This document shows positions 1 through 9,229 of a stretch of DNA of 64,000 bases, in pieces. The stretch comes from Lepus europaeus. Lineage: Eukaryota > Chordata > Mammalia > Lagomorpha > Leporidae. Position 1 is the first letter of the stretch; each line of letters opens with the position of its first letter. The translations under genes and the position numbers were made by a program. The notes beneath the pieces were generated by a model. The model saw only the letters and a program-made list of their open reading frames with translations. It made no database searches and was not told the origin of the DNA. The stretch is taken from contig NC_084837.1 in the NCBI RefSeq assembly GCF_033115175.1, positions 10,678,266 through 10,742,265 of the forward strand. The letters are read 5' to 3'.

Positions 1-62
1 CGTCCCTCCCGCCCATCAATCCAGGGGACACGGAGCACGGTCCCTCGAAGCACGCTCCGCAG
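1..62 (-). other. TM2D3: Start of TM2D3 3' UTR, cut by the window edge
   Basis: GC-rich sequence follows the TAG stop. No poly(A) signal is seen before the edge. Confidence 0.8.
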
Positions 63-228
63 CTAGATGTACAGGGAGCCATCTGCGGGGCCCACGTAGC
101 CGACCCCGATCAGCAAGACGTCGATCAGCGTCCAGATGCCCAGGCCCCCGAAGCTGAAGAGCTTGCCAAGGCCTTCCCGCCACTGGCCCAGGTAGAAGCG
201 ATCCGCTCCGAAGCCGCCCAGGGTGATG
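63..228 (-). CDS. TM2D3: TM2D3 coding exon 6 (last)
   Basis: Codes residues 193-247 and the TAG stop at 65-63. It holds the DRF motif (GGFGADRFYLG) and the second membrane helix. Acceptor TGTTGCAG|C at 230-229. Confidence 0.97.
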
Positions 229-3200
229 CTGCAACAGCACAGTGGGCAGCACCTGTGAGACCCAGGTGCCCCTTGCAGCCCGCGGGGCTCACCAACCACC
301 CCCGGCTGTGCACGTGAAGAGGCGCAAATGGTCGGTCAGAGCCCTCAGTAAGAACACAGATGGCACAGCACCAAATGATCACTGCTTCGACATTAGAAGT
401 AAACACACCATTTTAAAGTGCACTTGGATCTCCTATTTTCTCTCATAAAGATAAGCAGCTCATCTTGCTTTTCAGCATCAAAAGCCAGCAGAGGCCAATC
501 CAACAGAAAGTGCACTGACGGGTTCAGGAGCTGACCCAGACCACCCCTCTCTTAAGGTCCTTTCAAACTGTAGGATCTAACAATGGGCTATTTACCATGG
601 AAAAACTCAAAGCAGGAAGTACAGAGAGCAGTGGTCGTGAGGCAGTTCCAGCAATGCCCAACCCAAGGCCAGGCTGCTGGATCTGTGCCCGCCCCCCACC
701 CCGCCCCGCAACCCCACATGCTCAGCCTCTGTATCCAGACCTCCTGTATTTCAGAAAAACAAACTGTGTGCGGGAACACACACAGACTTTCCTCTGGTCA
801 TTGTCCCCTAAGGAGCCCAGCGTGACAGCTAAGCAGGAAGCCTTTATATTGTATCAGGGATTACTCACAATCTAAGCACACAGCGGTATGTGTGCGCCTG
901 TGCAAACACTACGCTGCCGTAGACAAGGGGCCTCGGCACCCACGGCGGGGATCGGGGACTCAATGCCGTGGGGTGCCGCAGGCCGGCTGCACCTCCCACA
1001 AACCTGGAGACCTCGGCACCCGACGGAGGGCAGGGATCGGGGACTCAACGCCTTCGGATGCTGCAGGCCAGCCGCACCTCCCACAAACCCTGAGCATCAC
1101 CTCCTGTGAGGACTTTGAGCTCTGAGAAATGACTCTGAATTTTAGGAGTCGCAGTTAAACGTCTTTTGGTGATGTAAGTCATTAACAGTGCTGGGGATAG
1201 CGGGTGAGGGGTACACAGAACTCTGTACGTTTCCTATAAATCTAAAATGACCCTACATTACAGTTTTTTTTTTTTTTTTTTAAAGTAAGTCAGCTGTCAG
1301 TCTAAACTTGAACTGCTGACAAAGACTGAGGCCAGTTATCCAACCTGACCATCACGGCTCAGTTCCCAGCGTGGCCGTGCCACATCCTTCCCGCTCCCCG
1401 GCCTAACCTGGCTGCAGTGGTTCTAGACAGGGGTCACCTCACCCCTTGGGGGATACCTGGCCATGTCTGGAGACGCTCTCACTGTCACAACTGGCAGTGG
1501 TATCTGTGACTGACAGCTAGTAGCAGAGAATGGCTGGGGTGCTGCTAACATCCTACTGTATACACAGGTAAAGAATGACTTTGCCCAAACTGTAACCAGT
1601 GTGAGGTCAAGAAACTCTGCCCTGTGCCACCGTGCAGGCCTCAGTGTGTCTGGCTTGCACCCTGAGACCCCAACTGGACACAGTGCAGCTAATCAGGTGG
1701 TCAGGACCAGACCCCACCTGCACAGACCTGTTTAGACACCTGAAGACGTCAGCAAGTGCAAGCCCATTGTTAGGTGGGGATCACAGGTCTACAACCTCTG
1801 CAGGGCGAAATCGCAGGTGATTCTCACACTTTTATCCTGTTTTCAATACTGAGTGTGCATCATTTCCATAAAATGTTAAAAATGTATCATAAACTTACTT
1901 GAAAACTCTACAGCATTTTACCTACCCAGGCACACTCAGGACAGAAAACTGTACCTGGTTTTTAACTGCTCAGTTAAGCCAGCCTCAGGCGCTGGTCTGA
2001 TGGCCTACACTGTCCAGAGTCTACGACACAGGGCAGACGCGAGTGCAGGAGGGACAGCTCAGGGCCTGAGAGCGCACTGACGCCAGGCGTGCGACGGCAC
2101 ATTTAACTCAGCAGACAGGCGTGTACCTGAGAGCCAGAGCGGTAGACCACTTGTAGCCTCCAGTCCAATTGCAGTACAGCATCTTGGGAAATGTACGGTT
2201 CCCTTAAAGAAAAAAATAAACACTCCGCTCAGAACCAAGGACATAAAATGACTCTCACAGGGACCCTGCACTGTAAATAATGGCTTTCTAAGTTAGAATC
2301 TTAAAAAAAGTCAGCTCTCTTTACAGTAAGAAATGTACACCACAGTGGACAGCACAGAAAGGCCCTCATCCCCTGCGAGCACCGACTCCATCCTCAAGCA
2401 GGGAGGGGAGTTACGGCCCGCTATCAAGACTTCAGGTAAGCCTGAGAGAGGAGATACATCCGCCCAGGGCAACAGCAAGCCAGAGCGATGACCACATTTC
2501 AACACCCAATGTCCCGCACACGTCGCCCTGGGACAACTGGCGGGCCACATGGGAAAACCTGTCAAGCTGAGTCTACCTCACCCCATGTTCCAAAACCGAT
2601 GTCAGGGGGATCATCGCCAACAACGGCCTACCTTGGGTGGGGATGGAAATTTATAAAACCATTCTGGACTGAGACCTGCACACGTGCAACTAGGGGCTGT
2701 GTACAGAAATATCGACAGCAGCTGCAACAGCAAAAACAGTCAACAATCCAATTCCTAGGCGAATGGAGAGACCGACACAGTCTTAGGTTGCTCCACAAAG
2801 CAGCACAAAAAAGAAAAAAACAGAAGTCCCTAAAAGAACCTGAGCAGTATGTGGACAGGAGAAAGGAAGCTCCATTACCACAGCCTGGTGTCACTGTATA
2901 AACTCCTAAAATGTGCACTAAAGAGCATGGGTTTGTTTGCTTTTAGATTTATTTTTTTTTTTTTTTTGACAGGCAGAGTGGACATTGAGAGAGAGACAGA
3001 GAGAAAGGTCTTCCTTTTGCCATTGGTTCACCCTCCAATGGCTGCCGTGGTAGGTGCGCTGCGGCCGGCGCACCGCGCCGATCCGATGGCAGGAGCCAGG
3101 TGCTTCTCCTGGTCTCCCACGGGGTGCAGGGCCCAAGGACTTTGGGCCATCCTCCACTGCACTCCCGGGCCACAGCAGAGAGCTGGCCTGGAAGAGGGGC

Positions 3201-6200
3201 AACTGGGACAGGACCGGTGCCCCGACCGGGACTAGAACCTGGTGTGCCGGCACCGCAAGGTGGAGGATTAGCCTAGTGAGGCGCCGGCCTTAGATTTACT
3301 TATTTATTTGAAAGGCAGAGTTACAGAGAGAAAGATCTTCCATCTGCTGGTTCCTCCCCAAGTGGTTGCCACAGCTCAGGCTGGACCAAGCAAAAATCAG
3401 GAGCCTGGAACTTCATCTGGGTCTCCCACATGAGTGCTGGGGCACAAGCACGTGGGCCACCATCCACCGCCTTCCCAGGTCATCAGCAGAGCTGGATCGG
3501 AAGTGGAGCGGCCAGGACTGGAACTGGTGCCCATGTGGGACGCCGGTGTCACAGGCAGAGCCCAACCAGCCCCAACACTGTCCCCTGAACAGTGTCGCAT
3601 ACGCTATCATGCACACAACAGAACTCTAGGCAATTCTGAAAAGGAAGTGGGATGGTAACGACAGTCAGAAGTGCTCGGGTCTCCGAGAAAGGGGAGAAGC
3701 GAGCGGACGGAGGTGACGCACACAGGCAGCTGCAGGCGTCGGGGCCGTTCAGCTCCTCTGGCTACGGCTGTGTTTATGTTATACTTTATACCTCACATCC
3801 CTCTTCTTGTTTTATCGAATTTTAAATTTAAAGAGAGAACTGCCCAGATCTGTATGCTTGTTTTCGGTTCACTGAGTTTGTTAACGAGGCTAGGCAAACC
3901 TCCACTCCAAATCTGCTGTTTCTGACTGAATAGTTTAAATCATTTCTCAGCACTGTGGCTAAAGCCCCTTGAGGACACACTGAGGACAAACGCTCTGCTC
4001 CCAGACTGCCCTGGACGCCGGCTCACCCAAGCAATGGACGTGGTCCCGCACGGTGCAGTTGGCGGTGTAGCGCTGCCGTGGGCACGACACGGCCATGCAG
4101 CTGGTGGAGTTGGTGCACTCGTAGTCTGTTTCGGGCAGCTGCCAGCAGAACCTGCACGTCATGTTGATGACGAAGCTCTTCTGGGCCCTCAGGTCTTGAT
4201 CCTACGTTCCAAAGGACAGGAGCTCATCAGGCAAGGGCTGCAGTCAGTGTCAGGGGGCGTTCCCAAAGCACCCAGCCGTGCGGTGCAGTTGGTGGCACGG
4301 AAACGGAACCAAAACACGTGCGCACAGCAAATGCACAGTACGATGCCGTCACCACAGAAACACACGCCCGGCGTATGCGGCGTGCAGCCCAAACGGCAAG
4401 GCTGTCTGTGGTGATGCGATCCTGCCATCACTTTTGCTTAACTAAATCTGTCACAAAGCCGGCGCCGTGGCTCAACAGGCTAATCCTCCGCCTTGCGGCG
4501 CCGGCACACCGGGTTCTAGTCCCGGTCGGGGCACCGATCCTGTCCCGGTTGCCCCTCTTCCAGGCCAGCTCTCTGCTGTGGCCAGGGAGTGCAGTGGAGG
4601 ATGGCCCAAGTGCTTGGGCCCTGCACCCCATGGGAGACCAGGAGAAGCACCTGGCTCCTGCCATCGGAACAGCACGGTGCGCCGGCCGCAGCGCGCTACC
4701 GCGGCGGCCATTGGAGGGTGAACCAACGGCAAAAGGAAGACCTTTCTCTCTGTCTCTCTCTCACTGTCCACTCTGCCTGTCAAAAATAAAAAAAAAAAAA
4801 ATCTGTCACAAAGAGAAAAATCTGTCCAGTCGCAGTCCCAGACGGCTGAAGGGACAGAGGAGTACATTCACGGACGGTCACCGAGCGGCCAGGCAGAAGC
4901 ATAACCCGACCCCCGAGCCCGGCCTGCTGCTTCCTACGTCTAACGTGCTGTCTTGCTTCTGAGTTCCACATCTCCCTGGCATCTCAGGGGAATCGCCTGA
5001 CACGAGAGCCCCAACGCCTGACACAAGAACCCCAAGCCCCCGTGCCAGGGGTGCCCCTGCACTGGGCTGCCTACTGGTCCACCAAGTGCCTGTGGAGGCG
5101 GCAGTGACGGCCGAGCTGCAGAGCACCACGGGAGATGCCGGAGGAGAGCTGCAAGGCAGAGGGGCTCACCGCAGCAGCACCGGGCAGGGTCGGCGAACCT
5201 GGATTTGATTCCGGATTTGCAGCTCAGTGACCTTCAACAGAGGCGCATCTGTTTCTACCTGGAATCCACTGTAGACCAGACAGGGCTCCAGGGAGCCACC
5301 TGGGCACTGCAGCGTTTACTGAGCCCATCTCCTCTGCAGAGAACAGAGCCCTTCGAAAGCTCAGCCTTGGTATAGACACCCCCAGCCCCTGCACACGAGG
5401 AACGCGACACCCACAAGCAGGACCCACACCTGCTCCAGATCCGCCAGCAGGCTGAATGCAGGCACCCAGTGCAGGAGCACCGCTGGCACGGGGGATTGGG
5501 GCTCTTCTCCAACCCCCAAGGCAACACTCTTGTCAAGCACACCCCAGCTGAAACAACAGACCGCCAGGTACCGGGATGACTGGAACAGCAGCAATCTGAC
5601 AGGGAAGGGAACGCAGGGCTTTACATTTCATTTCTATTTGTACATTTTTCAGAGCAGTTAAAAATACAGGTGTGGGCACTGTGGCACAGCAGGTTAAAGC
5701 CACCACTTGGGATGCCCGCATTCCATACTGGAGGCAGCAGAGGACGGCCCAAGTGCCTGGGCCCCTGCCTCCCATGTAGGAGACCTAGGGGGAGCCCCTG
5801 GCTCCTGACTGCAGCCCTGCCTAGCTCTGGCTGTGGCGGGCACTTGGGGAAGGCGCCTGCGGTGGATGTAAGATCCATCTCTCCTCTCTCCCTGCAGAAG
5901 TCTACACTGCACTTTGAAGATGAGGCTTCCGGCACACAGACCGCTAAGAACAAGCACTTACGACACAGGTCACAGACGGCTTCACGGCACAATCGAAAGT
6001 GGCAGGCTTCCCGTAGACGCAGGAGAAGTTGGTGGCGCAGTCTATGCAGTCCGCAGGGAGTCTGCTGCACAGACCGTTGCTCGGACACTTGGTCACGTAC
6101 GGCGGGATTTCGGTACTCTCTGTGAGAGGCGACAGGAAGCTCCCTCTCTCACCGTGCTGACCACAAGAGGAGGGGACAACAGGCGCACGGGACCCCGAGC

Positions 6201-7794
6201 ACCCAGCACGCGGCTGGGTGCGGTTCTGCCGCTCCTGCCTCCCAAGAGGCACAAACACGAACGGTTCTCACGTACACACAACGTACAGAAAATGCCAGGC
6301 AGGGTCAGGGGCGCGAAAGAACATCCACCATTTTATAAGATGAAAAACTAACGCTGAGAGATGTGGGACCTGGGCAATCAGCCGTGGCTAAGGGGGAACC
6401 AGGCCCCGGTAACTTCATAGCTATTCCTGAGAGCGACTTTGGAAAACAGCATTTCTTGTGCTTTCTCTAAAAAAAAAAACTCTGCATTTTAGACGTGAGC
6501 ACAGTGTTGCTGCTGACGGTACAGCGTCGCCACCAGCGTCCACGGGGCCGCAGAGCCCAGGCTGCCCGCTCAGCACCGGGTCCTCGCGCCGCCGTGCGCG
6601 CAGGGTTCCTCCCCCACCCGACTCCAGGTCCCCGCAGGCCCTCCAAGGTCATCCCACGCCACAGCCCGCGGAAGGTGGGGTGTGGGGCTCGCGCACAACC
6701 TCGGGGGCAAGGCGAGGGATGGAGGGCGCGGGGCACGGGGACGGGAGAGCAGAGGGGTGCGAGCCCGGGGCACGGGGACGGGGGATGCCGAGGGGCACGG
6801 GCCCGCGGGCATGGGAGAGCCGAGGGGCGCGAGCCCGGGGCACGGGGACGGGAGAGCCGAGGGGCGCGAGCCCGGGGCACGGGGACGGGAGACCCGAGGG
6901 GCGCGAGCCCGCGCCACGGCACCAAACGAGCGACGACGACGACTCGACAAGAAGGCGTGGGTACCTGGCGCCCTGGGAGCCGCGGTGAACGCTCGCGTGG
7001 GGGCCGCATCCTTCACCGGCTGCGCCAGCGGCTGCGAGTGCTCTGAACGCAAAGACAACGCAGTGAGAGACGGGCCGCACGCGGGACACCCCAGGCCACC
7101 GGCTCCGCGGCACGGGCTCGGGCTCGGCCTCGGGACCCAGCTCCGGCCTCGGGACCCAGCTCCGGCCTCGGGACCCAGCTCCGGCCTCGGGACCCAGCTC
7201 GGGCCTCGGGACCCAGCTCGGGCCTCGGGACCCAGCTCGGGCCTCGGGACCCAGCTCCGGCCTCGGGACCCAGCTCGGGCCTCGGGACCCAGCTCGGGCC
7301 TCGGGACCCAGCTCGGGCCTCGGGACCCAGCTCCGGCCTCGGGACCCAGCTCGGGCCTCGGGACCCAGCTCCGGCCTCGGGACCCAGCTCGGGCCTCGGG
7401 ACCCAGCTCGGGCCTCGGGACCCAGCTCCGGCCTCGGGACCCAGCTCCGGCCTCGGGACCCAGCTCCGGCCTCGGGACCCAGCTCGGGCCTCGGGACCCA
7501 GCTCGGGCCTCGGGACCCAGCTCCGGCCTCGGGACCCAGCTCCGGCCTCGGGACCCAGCTCCGCGCTCGCGCTCGCGGCGGCCCGGACGCGCCAGGCCCC
7601 GGCTGCGGCGGCAGCGCCCCCGCCGCCCCCGTCTCGGCTCGGCAGCTCCCGGGGCACCGCCCGCCTCGCGCCCTCCTCGGTGCGGGCCCGGCCTCTCACT
7701 CACCACCTCCAGACAGAACGCAGAACTGAGAGACGAAGAGCAGCAAGCGCCAGAGGCGGCCGAGGCCCCGCAGCGCGCCCGCTGCAGCAGCCAT
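63..7794 (-). CDS. TM2D3: TM2D3, TM2 domain-containing protein 3 (six coding exons, whole-gene span)
   Basis: Joining 7794-7704, 7042-6965, 6119-5962, 4201-4027, 2202-2127 and 228-63 gives an uninterrupted 247-codon frame, the length I recall for human TM2D3; all introns are GT-AG. In order: a hydrophobic signal peptide (about residues 8-30), a cysteine-rich lumenal region (about 64-180) with several N-X-S/T sequons, then two membrane helices (about 186-202 and 216-238) joined by a short loop carrying the family DRF motif (Asp202-Arg203-Phe204). The family is known as the relatives of fly almondex, which acts in Notch signalling near gamma-secretase; human TM2D3 has been linked to late-onset Alzheimer disease. 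The exact molecular role is not settled. The gene lies just downstream of TARS3 on the same strand. Residue 155 is Thr where human has Pro. Confidence 0.96.
931..1092 (+). repeat. 80-bp tandem duplication in TM2D3 intron 5
   Basis: Two copies starting CCTCGGCACC at 931 and 1011, each ending ACCTCCCACAAACC. Moderate divergence dates the duplication as not recent. Confidence 0.85.
1415..1625 (+). mobile_element. MER20-like hAT-Charlie DNA transposon relic
   Basis: Starts CAGTGGTTCTAGACAGGGG and contains CATGTCTGGAGACGCTCTCA, GTCACAACTGG and GCTGCTAACATCCTACTGT, ending CAAGAAACTCTGCC. This order matches MER20 as I recall it. Confidence 0.7.
2127..2202 (-). CDS. TM2D3: TM2D3 coding exon 5
   Basis: Codes residues 168-192 (NRTFPKMLYCNWTGGYKW...), the end of the lumenal region and the start of the first membrane helix. 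Acceptor CTTTAAG|GG, donor CTCAG|GTACAC. Confidence 0.95.
2640..2830 (+). mobile_element. Possible old L1 3' fragment
   Basis: CAACAATCCAATTCCTAGGCGAATGG resembles the L1 3' phrase around 'aacccaaatgtccatcaataggtgaatgg'. Short and diverged, so uncertain. Confidence 0.3.
2951..3289 (-). mobile_element. CSINE, young full-length, inserted at the tail of an older CSINE
   Basis: Poly(T) then TTGACAGGCAGAGTGGACA to GAGGCGCCGGCC. A TTAGATTTA target-site duplication flanks it and comes from the tail of the older copy at 3290. Confidence 0.9.
3290..3577 (-). mobile_element. CSINE, older subfamily
   Basis: TTATTTGAAAGGCAGAGTTACAG start through the conserved middle to the degraded tRNA-like head. The younger CSINE sits in its tail. 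Confidence 0.85.
4027..4201 (-). CDS. TM2D3: TM2D3 coding exon 4
   Basis: Codes residues 110-167 (INMTCRFCWQLPETDYEC...). It carries sequons NMT, NST and NCT and many cysteines. Codon 4066-4064 is ACC (Thr155). Acceptor ACGTAG|GAT, donor TTGG|GTGAGC. Confidence 0.96.
4458..4799 (+). mobile_element. CSINE, young full-length
   Basis: GCCGGCGCCGTGGCTCA head, GGTTCTAGTCCCGG B-box region, tail CTGTCAAAAATA(A)n. Target-site duplication AATCTGTCACAAA at both ends. It lies in TM2D3 intron 3. Confidence 0.93.
5670..5895 (+). mobile_element. CSINE, older, with internal loss
   Basis: TGTGGGCACTGTGGCACAGC head and GACGGCCCAAGTGCCTGGGC middle; diverged 3' half, no clear A tail. Confidence 0.75.
5962..6119 (-). 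CDS. TM2D3: TM2D3 coding exon 3
   Basis: Codes residues 57-109, the first half of the cysteine-rich lumenal region (IPPYVTKCPSNGLC..., CIDCATNFSC). Acceptor CTCACAG|AG, donor GTC|GTAAGT. Confidence 0.95.
6720..6912 (+). repeat. 37-bp GC-rich tandem array in TM2D3 intron 2
   Basis: About five copies of a unit containing GAGGGGCGCGAGCCCGGGGC. The last copies are spaced exactly 37 bp; earlier copies are more diverged. Confidence 0.85.
6965..7042 (-). CDS. TM2D3: TM2D3 coding exon 2
   Basis: Codes residues 31-56 (EHSQPLAQPVKD...), the linker after the signal peptide. Acceptor is GCGTTCAG|AG, donor CCAG|GTACCC. GC-rich tandem arrays lie on both sides of this 78-nt exon. Confidence 0.9.
7127..7562 (+). 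repeat. 19-bp minisatellite in TM2D3 intron 1 (about 22.7 copies)
   Basis: Unit CCTCGGGACCCAGCTCSGG, with two variants (CTCCGG or CTCGGG at the end). Variant order from left: CCC GGG C GGG C G C GG CCC GG CC. It creates long frames on both strands with a 19-residue period; these are not genes. Confidence 0.95.
7704..7794 (-). CDS. TM2D3: TM2D3 coding exon 1
   Basis: Codes residues 1-30 plus one base. The ATG at 7794-7792 opens a leucine-rich signal peptide (RLLLFVSQFCVLSGG). The donor is G|GTGAGT at 7703. It lies in a CpG island. Confidence 0.93.
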
Positions 7795-7905
7795 CTTGCG
7801 GACGCTCGCGCACTTCCGGGCCGGGGGCGGGGCTCCGCGAGGGCGGCCGGGGCGCCGGCGGCGCGTGCGCACTGCGGCTCTGAGGGCCGGTGCGCGCCTG
7901 CGCGG
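7795..7905 (-). promoter_or_regulatory. TM2D3: TM2D3 proximal promoter within a CpG island
   Basis: Just upstream of the ATG, on the minus strand, are an ETS-type site (CCCGGAAGTG, 7820-7811), a GC box near 7822-7832, and NRF1-like GCGCGTGCGC at 7861-7870. The start codon sits in AAGATGGC, which resembles a YY1 site. No TATA box is seen. The layout is that of a housekeeping, TATA-less promoter. Motifs are seen; their use is inferred. Confidence 0.6.
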
Positions 7906-8719
7906 CTCCCTCTCCGGCTGTGCACCTGCCGGGCAGTCCCCGGCAGGGAGCGGATGGCGGGCCTCTCCCCGCGTCGCTTTTCACTACACTCCGGGGCCGC
8001 AGTGCGCAGTGAGGTGCCAGGAAGCAGGGGCTGCCGACTTGGGAAGCACGCGGGGCTGTGCGGGGTCCCTGGCGACGCCGTCCCCCTAAAACATCTGCAT
8101 CCGCCGGTGGGCAGCCCCGCAGTGGCCGGGAGACATGGGGGCCCTGAGGGGGTCCGCTCCGTGAACCGAGCCCGCACCTCGCGCCAGCGCTGCTGGCTGC
8201 CTCACTGCCCGCATCCTCAGGACGCTGGGAAGGTTTCTTTAGGCCTGTTTCAGATCCTACACCTGGCCGAAAACACCGCCAGTAAACGTTAAATGTCCCT
8301 TGATGGGTCGCTAATCTCTACTGGTATAAATTTTAGTTATGTTCTAAGCAAGTCAGGGCCTCCTTCCGCTTAAAATCAAATCCACGCGCCTGCAGGGCCG
8401 GTGGAACACAGCCCATCGGAGCTGGGGAAGCACGCACGGCGGGCGCCTGCCCTGCACTTGATTTGGGGATTTATCTTCTCTAGAGGTGAACAGAGCAATC
8501 AGGGACTGGAAGCGCTAGAACTGCCACCTGTAAGCGACAGTGTAAACAGAGTCCACAACGCTGGGTTCTTTGTCAGTAATCCGGTGTGGAGCACCAGCTG
8601 CTGCTTCCGTGGCTGCTTAAACAGACTTCAGTTCTAGAGAGAAAGTTTCAACGGGCCCTTAAGGAAAAACAGTGGTAAAAACACCTGAGACATGATACTA
8701 CTGGAAATAAGATTCCCCA
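7906..8719. other. Intergenic gap between TARS3 3' end and TM2D3 promoter
   Basis: GC-rich CpG-island shoulder to about 8300, then ordinary sequence to the TARS3 poly(A) region. No gene or repeat recognised. Confidence 0.6.
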
Positions 8720-9080
8720 CATGCAGAAGAGCTCTGCAGACCTTTATTAGACGGCTGTCTTTGAAAACCACACATCCCCGCAATCATTTCATAATCCTCA
8801 TTCCCTAGTTCTCTCAGTGAGTAACACTTCGCATTGAAGTCTTTCAAAACACGGATTACTTCAAGATTTCCCAGGTGTGCCCTTTGGTGTCGTCCGGGCA
8901 CAGCAGGGAGTTCAACTCCGGACGTAGCAGCTGCCCATCCGCTCCTCCCTTCTCCACGGCGGCCATGGGGGACCCAGCAGCCGCCCTGGGTTCTCAGACG
9001 CGCACTGACAGGCCAGCTGGTCAGGGGAGACATCTCAGGGTGCAAACAAAGCCAGCAGAAGCCAGGACGAAGGACGAACT
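8720..9080 (-). other. TARS3: TARS3 3' UTR (proposed)
   Basis: Sequence after the TGA stop down to an expected cleavage site 15-25 nt past the AATAAA at 8748-8743. The UTR would be about 355 nt. Longer isoforms cannot be excluded. Confidence 0.55.
8743..8748 (-). terminator. TARS3: TARS3 poly(A) signal AATAAA
   Basis: Canonical AATAAA on the minus strand, about 335 nt after the stop and about 950 nt before the TM2D3 ATG. It is the first perfect hexamer I found downstream of the stop. Confidence 0.6.
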
Positions 9081-9229
9081 TCAGAACTCTTCCTCAGCAT
9101 TCAGTGTGCGGCATTTCTTGAGATTCTTCAGTTTTTCAATGGCAGAAATGACTGAAATTTCCCCATGAATTTTGTTGTCTCTTGTTCGAACGTTTACGGC
9201 ATTATTTACCATTTCCTTTTCTCCAACCA
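9081..9229 (-). CDS. TARS3: TARS3 coding exon 19 (last)
   Basis: Codes residues 744-792 ([18 protein letters not shown]..., TLNAEEEF) and the TGA stop at 9083-9081. It ends the anticodon-binding domain and carries the basic C-terminus (KLKNLKKCR). Acceptor CTGCAG|TG. Confidence 0.97.

Noticed and set aside
931..1092. CRISPR-like array
   Set aside because: Only two diverged copies of an 80-bp block with no spacers; other tandem arrays in the window also lack spacer structure, and the genome is mammalian.
4318..4962. A 214-codon frame in TM2D3 intron 3
   Set aside because: It lies mostly inside a full CSINE with clear target-site duplications.
6682..8292. A 536-codon (+) and a 535-codon (-) open frame over the TM2D3 5' region
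   Set aside because: Both owe their length to the 19-bp and 37-bp arrays. The true TM2D3 exons use short pieces of this region with splice sites.
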